Assembly: GCA_050954285.1 (NCBI GenBank)
Contig: JBPBPL010000009.1
Span: 181,757 to 245,756, forward strand
Direction: 5' to 3'
DNA length: 64,000 bases
From: Mucilaginibacter_A sp050954285
GTDB taxonomy: Bacteria; Bacteroidota; Bacteroidia; Sphingobacteriales; Sphingobacteriaceae
In this document: positions 33,522 through 42,646 of the stretch, one piece after another
Position numbering within the stretch: position 1 is the first letter of the stretch
Layout of the letters: every line of letters starts with the position of its first letter
Program-made: the position numbers and the translations under genes
The notes under the pieces: generated by a model
Databases searched by the model: none
Told to the model about the DNA's origin: nothing
The model's input: the letters and a program-made list of their open reading frames with translations, nothing else

Positions 33522-34169
33522 CTAACCGTTTTTGATCATGATAGATTCTACCACTTTTACTACATCTTTGCACATATCCGTAGCGGTTTCCAATCCAAGT
33601 AAAATCTCCTGATATTTAATCATCTGGATCGGATCTTTTTCATATTCAAATAAATCTGCAACTGCCTGATTATAAATATGATCTGCTTTGGTTTCGATGG
33701 CATAGATGGAATTGCAGTAAGTCGTAATCGTTTCTACATTTTCGATGTCTTTTAACTCATTAATCAGTTTTTGTACTTCAAAAGCAGCTTCTAAAATCAA
33801 ATCGGCCAGCACTTGCATCGGTTTGGTAAATTCCAACAAACCATATAAAAACATGCGATTGGCAGATTCGTGGATATAATCGGCCACATCATCAATGGAA
33901 GAGGTAAGTGCGTGAATATCTTCACGATCAAAAGGCGTTATAAAATTTTTGCTAAGTTCTACATTGATGTGATGCGTAATGTCATCGCCAATATTTTCCA
34001 GCCGGTCTATTTTTTGAAAAAGATCTTTTGTGTTGATCGGGGACGGATCATTCAGTTCTTTTTTTAACAGTTCGGCCATTGTTACCACATTTTGTGTAGC
34101 ATGATCAAACAAAGGAAAAAACAACTTTTTGCCACGTGGCGTAAAATATTGTACAAGCGTGCCGAACAT
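33522..34169 (-). CDS. DUF47 family (PhoU-like) protein
   Basis: A 215-residue all-helical protein resembling the DUF47/PhoU group: MFGTLVQYFTPRGKKLFFPLFDHATQNV, then LENIGDDITHHINVELSKNFITPFDREDIHALTSSIDDVADYI, with the repeated ExxxDxxxH/DxxxD acidic metal-cluster motifs of PhoU. Such proteins usually sit beside a PiT phosphate transporter and modulate it. No transporter gene follows here; the next gene in the same direction is DUF2851. The transporter may be elsewhere or upstream on another unit. Confidence 0.88.
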   Translation of the reverse strand: MFGTLVQYFTPRGKKLFFPLFDHATQNVVTMAELLKKELNDPSPINTKDLFQKIDRLENIGDDITHHINVELSKNFITPFDREDIHALTSSIDDVADYIHESANRMFLYGLLEFTKPMQVLADLILEAAFEVQKLINELKDIENVETITTYCNSIYAIETKADHIYNQAVADLFEYEKDPIQMIKYQEILLGLETATDMCKDVVKVVESIMIKNG

Positions 34170-34264
34170 GATTTTGAGTTTAGTTGGATTAAAGATACTA
34201 TTGATATGTTAAGAAATTGTTAAGCAATCCTTCGCTAAAGCTTAAATTTCATGAAATCAGGTGC

Positions 34265-34277
34265 TAAAAACAGTATC
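34265..34277 (-). repeat. Dispersed motif, type B
   Basis: TAAAAACAGTATC in the divergent gap between the PhoU-like gene and tolC-like gene. Confidence 0.7.
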
Positions 34278-34332
34278 ATGCTATTAACTGCAAAATAATA
34301 AAGTTGTTACAAAGCACTTACAATTGCAAGGC

Positions 34333-34340
34333 TATATTTG
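34333..34340 (+). promoter_or_regulatory. Candidate efflux-operon promoter, -7 element
   Basis: TATATTTG matches TAnnTTTG, 92 bases before the TolC-like start. A TTG lies 26 bases upstream, slightly too far. Confidence 0.4.
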
Positions 34341-34431
34341 CACCGTCAGAAAGCGCATACAGCCGGTACAAATTTCCAAATCAACTTTCTGACCGTTTTT
34401 TGTACCCTGTTTCATATCATCATAACTGCAC

Positions 34432-35835
34432 ATGTTCCACAGAACTGTTTTTCGCCGAGGGTTATGCTTGATGTTTCTATTAAGCACTTGTCCTGCTGTT
34501 TTTGCACAGCAAAAAATTTTAACTTTAAAAGAAGCCGTGCAAAATGCACTGCAAAATTACGGTACCATTAAAGCCAAGGCAAATTATGCCAAAGCTTCTG
34601 CTGCTTTGGTGAAGGAAGCCAAGCGCGAATATTTGCCAAATCTGAATGTATCGGCACAAAACGATTTCGGAACGGTAAATTCGCAATATGGCCCATCTTA
34701 TGGCTTCAACGGATATTCCGTTTCTTCCAGCGGACCAATCCTGACGGGTCAAAACTGGAATGCTGCTTTTGGAGGCTTGTATTTAGCCAACTTAAACTGG
34801 GACTTTTTCTCGTTCGGAAAAGCCAAAGAGCGGGTAAAAGTAGCCCAAAGTCAGCAAACTTTAGATCAAAGCGATCTGGTGCAGGAACAGTTTCAACAGG
34901 AAGTTCGGGTTTCAGGCGCTTACCTCAACCTGCTGGCCTCGCAACAACTGGGTGTTTCTCAGCAAAATAATTTAAAACGAGCTTTGGCTCTGCGCAATGT
35001 AATTGTAGCTCGTGTAAAAAGCGGATTGAACCCTGGTGTGGATTCTTCACTGGCTAATGCAGAAGTATCAAGCGCACAAATTGCCTTAACCAATGCGCAG
35101 GATGTTGTGCAGCAGCAAGGCAACCAACTGGCGCAATACACTACGCTGGTTCCGATTGATTTTTTGCTGGATAGTAGCTTCGTTAGCCAGATTCCCAGAA
35201 CCTTGGATACCGTTACAACTTTCAACCTCAGTAAGCATCCCGTATTGCTGTATTATCAAAACCGGATTGGTATTAGTGCTGAACGCGAAAAATATTACAG
35301 AACGTTTAGTTATCCTACTTTTTCTTTGTTTAATATTTTTCAGAGTAAAGGTTCCGGCTTCAATAGTTATACTTTAAATCAAACTTTATACACACAAAAT
35401 TATTTTAGTGGCGTCAATCCTACCCGTTCTAATTATTTGTTAGGAATTGGCATGAGCTGGAATATTACTTCGCCTTTGCGCGTGCATGAGCAGGTTCGGG
35501 CGCAGCAATTTACTTCCGAAGGTTTGCGGAATGAGTACGAGTTGGTTAATCAACAATTATCGGCACAGCTTATCCTGTCTAAAACAAGAATTGAAAATGC
35601 GCTCAGAAACTACCGTGAAGCACCAGTTGGTTTAAAAGCCGCTTCGGATGCTTTTCAGCAAAAAACAGTTTTGTATCGAAACGGACTGGCAACAATTGTA
35701 GACGTTACACAAGCTTTGTACACGTTGAACCGGGCAGAAACAGATCGCGACATCGCCTACAATAATGTGTGGCAGGCCTTGCTATATAAGGCAGCAGCCA
35801 CCGGAGATTTTGGAATATTTTTTAATGAATTTTAA
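34432..35835 (+). CDS. TolC-family outer membrane efflux protein
   Basis: A 467-residue outer membrane factor with signal peptide (GLCLMFLLSTCPAVFAQ) and the two OEP repeats. The first begins ILTLKEAVQNALQNYGTIKAKANYAKA; the second has the helical hairpin NEYELVNQQLSAQLILSKTRIENALRNY and GLATIVDVTQALYTLNRAETDRDIAY. It forms the trimeric exit channel. It starts the tripartite operon OMF-RND-MFP, 39 bases before the pump gene. Its ATG is followed by two more possible starts; the first was kept because of the basic residues before the hydrophobic core. Confidence 0.93.
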   Translation: MFHRTVFRRGLCLMFLLSTCPAVFAQQKILTLKEAVQNALQNYGTIKAKANYAKASAALVKEAKREYLPNLNVSAQNDFGTVNSQYGPSYGFNGYSVSSSGPILTGQNWNAAFGGLYLANLNWDFFSFGKAKERVKVAQSQQTLDQSDLVQEQFQQEVRVSGAYLNLLASQQLGVSQQNNLKRALALRNVIVARVKSGLNPGVDSSLANAEVSSAQIALTNAQDVVQQQGNQLAQYTTLVPIDFLLDSSFVSQIPRTLDTVTTFNLSKHPVLLYYQNRIGISAEREKYYRTFSYPTFSLFNIFQSKGSGFNSYTLNQTLYTQNYFSGVNPTRSNYLLGIGMSWNITSPLRVHEQVRAQQFTSEGLRNEYELVNQQLSAQLILSKTRIENALRNYREAPVGLKAASDAFQQKTVLYRNGLATIVDVTQALYTLNRAETDRDIAYNNVWQALLYKAAATGDFGIFFNEF

Positions 35836-35864
35836 TTACTGGTTATCCGGTAAAAAATAGCGCA

Positions 35865-35876
35865 TAAAAACAGCAT
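35865..35876 (-). repeat. Dispersed motif, type B, overlapping an ATG start
   Basis: TAAAAACAGCAT in the 39-base gap; its final AT, plus the next G, is the start codon of the RND pump gene. Confidence 0.6.
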
Positions 35877-38800
35877 GGGATTAATCAGAAGTGCACTCAG
35901 GAAACCAATTACTATTTTGGTTATTGTTGCAGCAGTTTTCTTTTTTGGGTTGAATGCGGTACGAAATATCAAAATTGATATTTTTCCTGATTTAAATCTG
36001 CCAGTAATCTATATTTCACATCCTTTTGGTGGTTATACCCCTAACCAGATGGAAGCTTATTTCGGTAAGCAATATGTTAACTTATTACTTTATGTTTCCG
36101 GAGTTAAAAGTATTGAAACAAAGAATATTACAGGTTTAACATTAATTAAACTTTCTTTTTACGAAGGTACTAATATGGCTCAGGCTGCGGCAGAGGTTAC
36201 AGCTTTTGCCAACCGGGCGCAGTCCATTTTTCCGCCTGGTACGCAACCGCCTTTTATTATTCGTTTTGATGCCTCAACACTACCAGTTGGGCAATTGGTT
36301 TTAAGCAGTTCAAAACGCACCAATAACCAGTTGCTGGATCTGGCTAATGTTTACGTCCGTGCATCTTTTACTTCTATTCCTGGTTTAATTTCTCCGGCAC
36401 CTTTCGGTGGTAATACCCGAACGGTTGTGATAAAAGTTGATCCGGGACTATTACGTTCCCATAATTTAACGCCTGATCAGATCGTATCGGCAATTCGCGA
36501 CAATAACATCACTGCCCCAGCCGGAAACGTGCGCATCGGCGATTATAATTACCTCACTCCAACCAATACCACTATTAAAAACATTCCGGATTTTGCCGAT
36601 ATACCACTATACAAAGGCGGCGTACAAAACTTGTTTTTGCGTGATGTTGCTACGGTAGAAGATGGTGCGGATATTACCAGCAGCTATGCATTAGTAAATG
36701 GAAAGCGCTCAGTTTACCTGCCCATCACCAAATCTGCCGATGCTTCAACCTGGGAAGTAGTACAAAATTTAAAAAAAGCCTTACCCCGTTTTCAAGCTTT
36801 ATTGCCAGATGATGTGAAGCTTTCTTACGAGTTTGACCAGTCGGTTTATGTAATCAATGCTGTGAAAAGTTTGGTAACGGAAGGCGCAATTGGTGCCGTG
36901 CTAACCGGTTTAATGGTATTGCTGTTTTTAGGTGATCGCAGGGCAGCATTAATTGTAATTTTCACTATTCCGATCTCGTTAATTTCCGGGGTGATGTTTT
37001 TATACCTTTTTCATCAAACCATCAATATCATGACGCTGAGCGGATTGTCCCTCGCAATTGGTATTCTGGTTGATGAATCTACCGTAACCATTGAAAACAT
37101 TCACCAGCATTTGGATATGGGCAAACCCAAAGCGCTGGCTATATGGGATGCTTGTAAGGAAATCGCTTTCCCAAAACTGCTGATCTTGTTCTGTATCCTG
37201 GCCGTTTTTGCTCCGGCATTAACCATGAAAGGTATTCCGGGTGCCTTGTTTTTACCCTTGGCTTTAGCAATCGGGTTTTCCATGATTACCTCCTATTTTT
37301 TGGCACAAACTTTTGTACCAATTATGGCCAATTGGATGATGAAGGGACATGAAGATCATCCACACACTAACTTCGACTTAAAAGAAGAAAACGATACTTG
37401 GGACCAGAAAAAAACACTGCTAAAAGAAGCACAGGCCAAACCAACACGTTTTGACAAGTTTCGTGAGCGTTATCTGCGCTTTATGAACAGGTTGTTTAAT
37501 CAGCGTAAAATCGTGGTTAGCCTTTATATAGTTGGTGCTTTAAGCCTGGCATTTTTTTTAATCACCACTATTGGGCGCGATATTTTGCCGAAAGTAAATG
37601 GTGGCCAGTTTCAGGTGCGTATGCGCGCACCTGATGGAACGAGGCTGGAACGTACTGAAGCCGATGTGATTAAAATGCTGCACGTGCTGGAAGAACTTGT
37701 TGGCAAAAAGAATATTGCTGTAACTTCTGCCTTTGTGGGACAACACCCTTCCTCATTTTCTACCAGTCCGATTTATTTATTCATGGCTGGCCCGCAGGAA
37801 GCTGTTTTACAGGTAAATCTTAGCGAAAATTATAAAGTAAATCTGGACGATTTAAAAGAACGTTTCCGGCATAAAATGCAGGCAGCAATGCCAGATGTGA
37901 AGTTGTCTTTCGAGCCAATAGAATTGACAGATAAAATTCTTAGCCAAGGCTCGCCAACGCCTGTGGAAGTGCGTGTAGAAGGGAAAAACAAAATTCAAAA
38001 TGAGGTTTTTGCAAATAAAATTGCTGTTAAACTTCAAAAGATCAAATATTTACGGGATGTACAGCTGGGTCAGGCCACGCACTATCCAACCATTGATATT
38101 GATATCGACCGAACACGTGCCGCGCAACTGGGCGTGAGTGTATCTGATATTTCCCGTTCGCTCGTTGCCTCCACTTCTTCTTCCCGTTTTACGGAAAAAA
38201 ATGTTTGGCTCGATTCAAAAATTGGTTTAAGTTATAATGTGCAGGTAGAAGTGCCCGAATACAAAATGGCAAGCCTAAATGACATTAGTGAGATTTCTGT
38301 TTTGAACAATTCCCCCCGACCGGTTTTAGGGGATGTTGCTAGCCTTAAACAGGGTTTCACTTTTGGTGAAGATGATGATATCGGCGCATTGCCTTATCTG
38401 TCAGTAACAGCAAATCTTAACAAAATTGATTTAGGAACTGCTACTGATGATGTACAAAAATCGATCAAATCTTTAGGAAAACTGCCACGTGGTTTAACAG
38501 TAGAAGTGAAAGGTTTAAGTGAGACTTTGCTAGATACTTTAAATAGCCTGCAATCGGGGTTAATCGTTGCCATCATTGTAATTTTCCTGATGCTGGCAGC
38601 TAACTTTCAATCTTTTAAAGTATCGCTGGTCGTGCTGTCTACTGTTCCGGCGGTAATTGTTGGTTCCTTGCTGCTGCTGGTTTTAACAGGTTCAACACTC
38701 AATCTGCAATCGTATATGGGTATGATTATGTCGGTAGGTGTTTCTGTGTCAAATGCCGTTTTGATGGTTACCAACGCTGAACATCTGCGATTGCATAACG

Positions 38801-39117
38801 GTAATGCGCTCGAATCTGCCCGCGAAGCTGCCGCTTTACGACTTCGCCCCATATTAATGACCAGTTTGGCCATGGTTGTGGGCATGATCCCGATGGCTTC
38901 CGGTTTAGGTGAAGGTGGCGATCAGGCATCACCTTTAGCCCGGGCTGTTATCGGTGGATTAATTGCTTCCACATTTGCAGCCTTGCTTATTTTACCATTG
39001 GTTTTTGCTTGGCTGCAAGGCAAAACCACGACCCAATCTGTTTCTTTAGATCCAGAAGATAAAGAAAGTAAACACTATATTCCATCGCTTTATGATAACC
39101 CAAGTGCTCAAGAATAA
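35875..39117 (+). CDS. RND efflux pump, inner membrane subunit
   Basis: A 1080-residue proton-driven transporter of the AcrB/CusA superfamily: N-terminal helix, large periplasmic porter/docking loop, TM2-6, the duplicated loop, TM8-12. TM4 carries GILVDESTVTIENIHQHL, with Asp-Glu at the proton-relay site. The FP motif region IDIFPDLNLPVIYI is typical. The porter domain suggests an organic-solute (HAE-like) rather than a metal pump, but that is uncertain. A charged cytoplasmic insert (HEDHPHTNFDLKEENDTWDQKK) lies between the halves. Its end overlaps the adaptor gene by 26 bases. Confidence 0.94.
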   Translation: MGLIRSALRKPITILVIVAAVFFFGLNAVRNIKIDIFPDLNLPVIYISHPFGGYTPNQMEAYFGKQYVNLLLYVSGVKSIETKNITGLTLIKLSFYEGTNMAQAAAEVTAFANRAQSIFPPGTQPPFIIRFDASTLPVGQLVLSSSKRTNNQLLDLANVYVRASFTSIPGLISPAPFGGNTRTVVIKVDPGLLRSHNLTPDQIVSAIRDNNITAPAGNVRIGDYNYLTPTNTTIKNIPDFADIPLYKGGVQNLFLRDVATVEDGADITSSYALVNGKRSVYLPITKSADASTWEVVQNLKKALPRFQALLPDDVKLSYEFDQSVYVINAVKSLVTEGAIGAVLTGLMVLLFLGDRRAALIVIFTIPISLISGVMFLYLFHQTINIMTLSGLSLAIGILVDESTVTIENIHQHLDMGKPKALAIWDACKEIAFPKLLILFCILAVFAPALTMKGIPGALFLPLALAIGFSMITSYFLAQTFVPIMANWMMKGHEDHPHTNFDLKEENDTWDQKKTLLKEAQAKPTRFDKFRERYLRFMNRLFNQRKIVVSLYIVGALSLAFFLITTIGRDILPKVNGGQFQVRMRAPDGTRLERTEADVIKMLHVLEELVGKKNIAVTSAFVGQHPSSFSTSPIYLFMAGPQEAVLQVNLSENYKVNLDDLKERFRHKMQAAMPDVKLSFEPIELTDKILSQGSPTPVEVRVEGKNKIQNEVFANKIAVKLQKIKYLRDVQLGQATHYPTIDIDIDRTRAAQLGVSVSDISRSLVASTSSSRFTEKNVWLDSKIGLSYNVQVEVPEYKMASLNDISEISVLNNSPRPVLGDVASLKQGFTFGEDDDIGALPYLSVTANLNKIDLGTATDDVQKSIKSLGKLPRGLTVEVKGLSETLLDTLNSLQSGLIVAIIVIFLMLAANFQSFKVSLVVLSTVPAVIVGSLLLLVLTGSTLNLQSYMGMIMSVGVSVSNAVLMVTNAEHLRLHNGNALESAREAAALRLRPILMTSLAMVVGMIPMASGLGEGGDQASPLARAVIGGLIASTFAALLILPLVFAWLQGKTTTQSVSLDPEDKESKHYIPSLYDNPSAQE

Positions 39118-40210
39118 TTGGTTTAAAAGCCTGCTGTTTGTTTCTGCTTTAAGTACGCTTACTGCCTGCCATTCCAAATCAGCTGACAATCAGGATCAGG
39201 ATGATACGACTGCAGCCGTACCAGCATTGGAAACCATTGCTTTAAAGAAAGGTATGCTTTCTACCGATTTAGAGGTACCTGGCGAACTAATTCCTTATCA
39301 ACAGGTAGATTTATACGCTAAAGAAAGCAGCTTTGTGAACAAGATTTTTGTTGATGTAGGCTCCGAGGTAAAACAGGGCCAGCTTCTGGTTTCGATGGAA
39401 GCACCGGAAATCAATTCAAATGTTGCATCAGCACAATCCAAACTACAATCTCAGGAAGCAGTTTATACTGCCAGTAATTCTAATTATAACCGTTTGCTGG
39501 AAACAGCAAAAACGCCGGGAACGATTTCCAAAAACGATATTGACCAAGCTGTTGCACGTAAAAATTCTGATAAAGCAGAGCTGGAAGCGGCAAAATCAGC
39601 CTATCAGTCTGTTGCTGCAACACGCGCTTATTTGGATATCCGCGCTCCGTTTAGCGGTGTAATTACGGCGCGTAACATCAATAACGGTGCTTATGTGGGT
39701 CCATCTGGCAAAGGATCAGACTTGCCGCTTTTTGTTTTGCAGGAACAGAAACGTTTGCGTTTGGTCATTTCCGTACCCGAAATTTATACGGGCATGTTAA
39801 AGCAAAAAGACGAAGTAAGTTTCAGCGTAAAATCAATTCCGAACCAGCACTTTACAGCAACTGTAAAACGTTTAGCTGGTGCTTTGGATGAAAAGCTACG
39901 CTCAGAACGTCTGGAAATGGATGTTTACAACAACAATAAAAAGTTACTGCCAGGCATGTATGCTGATGTGAGTATTCCACTTCCTTCTTCTGATAGCACT
40001 TTTGTGATCCCAAAAACAGCCTTGGTCACTTCTACTGAACGCGTATTCGTTATTCGCGTAGCAGGCCATAAAGCAGAATGGGTGGATGTAAAAAAAGGCC
40101 GGGAATCTGGCGATCAGGTAGAAATTTATGGTAAGCTGAATCCTGGTGACCCATTGATTAAAGTTGCCACAGATGAAATTCGAGATGGATCAACTATCAA
40201 AACAAAATAA
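39092..40210 (+). CDS. Efflux periplasmic adaptor (membrane fusion lipoprotein)
   Basis: A 372-residue adaptor with a lipoprotein signal: KSLLFVSALSTLTAC, lipobox LTAC. Then an MFP barrel-sandwich hybrid (VDLYAKESSFVNKIFVDVGSEVKQGQLLVSME, later RAYLDIRAPFSGVITARNINNGAYV), an alpha-hairpin between them and a beta-barrel. It bridges the pump and the outer membrane channel. The gene starts inside the pump gene by a 26-base overlap. Gene order OMF-pump-adaptor is the reverse of the usual adaptor-first order. A clean terminator follows. Confidence 0.93.
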   Translation: MITQVLKNNWFKSLLFVSALSTLTACHSKSADNQDQDDTTAAVPALETIALKKGMLSTDLEVPGELIPYQQVDLYAKESSFVNKIFVDVGSEVKQGQLLVSMEAPEINSNVASAQSKLQSQEAVYTASNSNYNRLLETAKTPGTISKNDIDQAVARKNSDKAELEAAKSAYQSVAATRAYLDIRAPFSGVITARNINNGAYVGPSGKGSDLPLFVLQEQKRLRLVISVPEIYTGMLKQKDEVSFSVKSIPNQHFTATVKRLAGALDEKLRSERLEMDVYNNNKKLLPGMYADVSIPLPSSDSTFVIPKTALVTSTERVFVIRVAGHKAEWVDVKKGRESGDQVEIYGKLNPGDPLIKVATDEIRDGSTIKTK

Positions 40211-40230
40211 GCATCCTGTAAATTAATAAA

Positions 40231-40264
40231 ACAAAAGAGCCTCTAATTTTAGAGGCTCTTTTGT
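40231..40264. terminator. Terminator after the efflux operon
   Basis: ACAAAAGAGCCTCT and AGAGGCTCTTTTGT, a perfect 14-bp stem with loop AATTTT. It may also serve the convergent tRNA-Arg. It is unrelated to the dispersed motif. Confidence 0.9.
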
Positions 40265-40268
40265 TGTG

Positions 40269-40342
40269 TACACCCATCAGGATTCGAACCTGAGACCGAC
40301 GGTTTAGAAAACCGTTGCTCTATCCAACTGAGCTATGGGTGC
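40269..40342 (-). tRNA. tRNA-Arg (UCU)
   Basis: A 74-base tRNA read leftward. It has acceptor GCACCCA, D-arm TAGCTCAGTTGGATAGAGC, anticodon stem ACGGT/ACCGT with loop TTTCTAA (anticodon TCT), and T-arm CAGGTTCGAATCCTG. The first acceptor pair appears to be G-T. CCA is not encoded. Confidence 0.96.
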
Positions 40343-40352
40343 CTATTTTGCG

Positions 40353-40397
40353 GATACTTCTTTTACCAGTACAAAATTTAGTCGTTAAAAGAAGCAC
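40353..40397. repeat. Inverted pair of type A motifs between promoter and tRNA-Arg
   Basis: GATACTTCTTTTA (40353-40365) and TAAAAGAAGCAC (40386-40397), 20 bases apart with ACAAAATTTAG between. It lies in the 5' leader of the tRNA-Arg transcript. Confidence 0.75.
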
Positions 40398-40426
40398 AAA
40401 AGTAGAAATTTATCGCTTTTTGACAA
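40397..40426 (-). promoter_or_regulatory. tRNA-Arg promoter
   Basis: On the minus strand, TTG then 19 bases then TACTTTTG: a full match to the Bacteroidota promoter (TTG, N17-23, TAnnTTTG). Best-formed promoter in the window with the one before the SAM riboswitch. Confidence 0.6.
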
Positions 40427-40474
40427 CCATAAAATGAAAATTCTTACCAATCGAAACTAATTCAAGCACTAAAT

Positions 40475-40978
40475 TTATTCAAACCCAAGCCTGGAAAACA
40501 TATCTGTAAAGAAATTTAGAACTTTTTTAGGCGGATCAACCGGAATTTCATCATAAACCGGTACTTCCATCAGCACGCTTTGAAGGGGTTTCTGCCCGTT
40601 TTTCGGGAAAAAATATAGTTGTACTTGTAACCAGTCAACATAAGCATTATCGCTTAATTCGCTGCTGATTAGCGGACAGCCTAATGCGGCATCATCAATA
40701 TAAATATTAGCATAAATTTTGGGAGATTTAGAATAGAGATGCTGCTGCGGATTATTGTTGATGCCATAAAGCGGAATATCATGGTCGTTTAAATAAGCTA
40801 CGGCCTCCGTTAAACTTCTGCCGCTGCGCATGGTAATTAAAATCAGCTTTCCTCCTGCATCTGTAATCTGTTTTAACGTATCGATACAATGCGGCACCTC
40901 GTTGCCCATGTTAGGATAATCATGTGTTACTACGGTGCCATCAAAATCCAGTCCGATATAAATACCCTTCAAACACAT
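40475..40978 (-). CDS. HAD-superfamily phosphatase
   Basis: A 167-residue hydrolase with the HAD motif I LDFDGTVV (nucleophile D11, acid D13), motif II LITMRSG and motif IV YIDDAALGCPL. The core is compact with a small cap; residues like GRSLTEAVAYLNDHDIPLYGINNNP are typical of small stand-alone HAD phosphatases of Bacteroidota such as those described from Bacteroides. Substrate unknown. It is a single gene between tRNA-Arg and a divergent SRAP gene. Confidence 0.82.
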   Translation of the reverse strand: MCLKGIYIGLDFDGTVVTHDYPNMGNEVPHCIDTLKQITDAGGKLILITMRSGRSLTEAVAYLNDHDIPLYGINNNPQQHLYSKSPKIYANIYIDDAALGCPLISSELSDNAYVDWLQVQLYFFPKNGQKPLQSVLMEVPVYDEIPVDPPKKVLNFFTDMFSRLGFE

Positions 40979-41088
40979 AAAATCAGTTTAAATTTGTTAT
41001 ACTGATTTTTACAAACAGAGTTCCAAATTTGATTAAAATCAAGCAGTTTCGTTTTTTGATTGTTGTAGCAGTATCTATCTAAACAATT

Positions 41089-41763
41089 ATGTGCGCACGT
41101 TTTACCATTAGCCAGTCGGCAACAGCTTTACAAGCAGAATTTGAAGCTAAAAGTATCGATCCTGATTATCACGCAAACTACAATCTGGCTCCAACACAAT
41201 TGGCACCGGTTATCATTTCTCAAAAGCCAGAAGCTATTCAGCTATTTCATTTTGGGTTGATTCCTTTTTGGTCGAAGGACAAAAAAAGTAGTTTTTCGAT
41301 GATGAACGCACGGCAGGAAACGGTACTGGAAAACAAAACTTACAAGCCACTGATGACACACAACAAACGCTGTTTGGTGCTGGCGGATGGTTTTTATGAA
41401 TGGAAAACCGAAGGCAAAAAGAAACTGCCGTATCGTTTTACATTACTGAACCGAAAAGTTTTTGCTTTTGCAGGGTTGTGGTCGCAATGGAAAAGTGAGG
41501 ACAAGCAGGAAGTATATGAATCATTTACGATTCTCACTACAACACCAAATGAACAGGTTGCTAAATTGCATAACCGAATGCCGGTTATCCTGACTGAAGA
41601 GGAAGAAAAGCTATGGCTATCAAACGATGTTCCGGCCAAAGAATTAATCAAGCTTTGCGATCCTTATCCTGCTGAGGAGATGAATATGTATGCCGTATCA
41701 ACGGATGTGAACAAGGCTACCAACAACCATCAGGATTTGATTTTACCGATGAACAGCAAATAA
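41089..41763 (+). CDS. SOS response-associated peptidase (SRAP, YedK/HMCES)
   Basis: A 224-residue DNA-repair protein that crosslinks to abasic sites in single-stranded DNA. The catalytic cysteine is residue 2 (MCARFT), exposed after Met removal. Other conserved pieces are NYNLAPTQLAPVI, FSMMNARQETVLEN, CLVLADGFYEW and LHNRMPVIL with the catalytic His. Length is typical. It is monocistronic and convergent with mqnA. No SOS box was identified. Confidence 0.95.
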   Translation: MCARFTISQSATALQAEFEAKSIDPDYHANYNLAPTQLAPVIISQKPEAIQLFHFGLIPFWSKDKKSSFSMMNARQETVLENKTYKPLMTHNKRCLVLADGFYEWKTEGKKKLPYRFTLLNRKVFAFAGLWSQWKSEDKQEVYESFTILTTTPNEQVAKLHNRMPVILTEEEEKLWLSNDVPAKELIKLCDPYPAEEMNMYAVSTDVNKATNNHQDLILPMNSK

Positions 41764-41774
41764 ATTTAGGCTGA

Positions 41775-41810
41775 TAAAAACAGCAATAGGAAAACGATAT
41801 GCTTCTTTTA
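41775..41810. repeat. Two motifs filling the SRAP-mqnA gap
   Basis: TAAAAACAGCAAT (type B, 41775) preceded by AAATTTAGGCTGA, and ATGCTTCTTTTA (type A, 41799). Together they fill nearly all of the 48 bases between two convergent stops. This is a mixed pair, unlike most others. Confidence 0.75.
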
Positions 41811-41811
41811 C

Positions 41812-42558
41812 TTATAGTTTTTTAATATAATCTAAAAACAGGTTTAGAGCTTCCTTTTTAGCTTCTGTCAAATCAAAATCAAGCTTATTAAAAAGATAAT
41901 CACGTAAATCAAAATTTGGATAAACAGGAAGCATTTTCAGTACTTCTTCACGCGCATCCAAGCCTGATTTCAATGCTGAATTAAATTGCTCCATAAATTC
42001 CGGATCAATTGGTTTATTGGCAACCCAGGCTGCAAAAACAAATGGCAAGCCCGTCATCTGCTGCCATATTTCGGCCAGATCATAAACAAATGGATACTGA
42101 TTTTTTTTGCCAAAAGTGCGATCACCAATTTGTACAAATGCTGTTTTTATGCCATTAAAATTAGCATAATCCGGGGCATCAGTAATTTGTTTTGGTGCAA
42201 TTTTCCAGTAATTTTTCAGCAGCACTTTTGCTAAATTATTAGATGATCTCGACTCCGGATCTAACTGGATTTCCGTTGCTTCTTCAATCGGGCAGTTACT
42301 AAAAATAAAGACAGAATTTACTGCACCTACTGCACCAATGCAAAAATTTGAAACGATCTGCCAATATGGCAAATTCAAAATAGCTGCAACCGGTATAAGA
42401 CCTATATCAGCTTGATTATCAATTAATTTTTGTGCGCAATATGAAGGTGTATCTAAGCTTAAATTAATTTTTTTTTGAATAGGATTATGTTGTAATCCAT
42501 AAATAAAAGGCTTTGTATTGGTATAACTAACGGCCGAAATCCGAATATTATTTTTCAA
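41812..42558 (-). CDS. mqnA: Chorismate dehydratase, menaquinone futalosine pathway
   Basis: A 248-residue protein of the periplasmic-binding-protein fold: IRISAVSYTNTKPFIYGL, LDTPSYCAQKLIDNQADIGLIPVAAI and IGAVGAVNSVFIFS. MqnA dehydrates chorismate to 3-enolpyruvylbenzoate, the first step of the futalosine route to menaquinone. It lacks a signal peptide, as expected. mqnE lies 750 bases away on the same strand, separated by a histidine phosphatase gene. A type B motif (42137) encodes GIKTAF. Confidence 0.93.
   Translation of the reverse strand: MKNNIRISAVSYTNTKPFIYGLQHNPIQKKINLSLDTPSYCAQKLIDNQADIGLIPVAAILNLPYWQIVSNFCIGAVGAVNSVFIFSNCPIEEATEIQLDPESRSSNNLAKVLLKNYWKIAPKQITDAPDYANFNGIKTAFVQIGDRTFGKKNQYPFVYDLAEIWQQMTGLPFVFAAWVANKPIDPEFMEQFNSALKSGLDAREEVLKMLPVYPNFDLRDYLFNKLDFDLTEAKKEALNLFLDYIKKL
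42137..42149 (+). repeat. Dispersed motif, type B, inside mqnA
   Basis: AATGCTGTTTTTATGCC; on the coding strand GIKTAFVQ. Confidence 0.55.
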
Positions 42559-42585
42559 AATGTAGAAATGAAGAGTCGAAAAAAT

Positions 42586-42633
42586 AACCGTAAAACTTAA
42601 TTTTTCATCCTACTGAAATTAAGTTTTACGGTT
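42586..42633 (-). terminator. Terminator of the histidine phosphatase gene
   Basis: AACCGTAAAACTTAA and TTAAGTTTTACGGTT, a perfect 15-bp stem with an 18-base loop. In the leftward direction it is followed by TTATTTTTT. Not built from the dispersed motif. Confidence 0.8.
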
Positions 42634-42646
42634 CTAAACTAAATAA

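Noticed and set aside
34338..34571. Short frame upstream of and overlapping the TolC-like gene
   Set aside because: Out of frame with the clear TolC signal peptide; no recognisable product.
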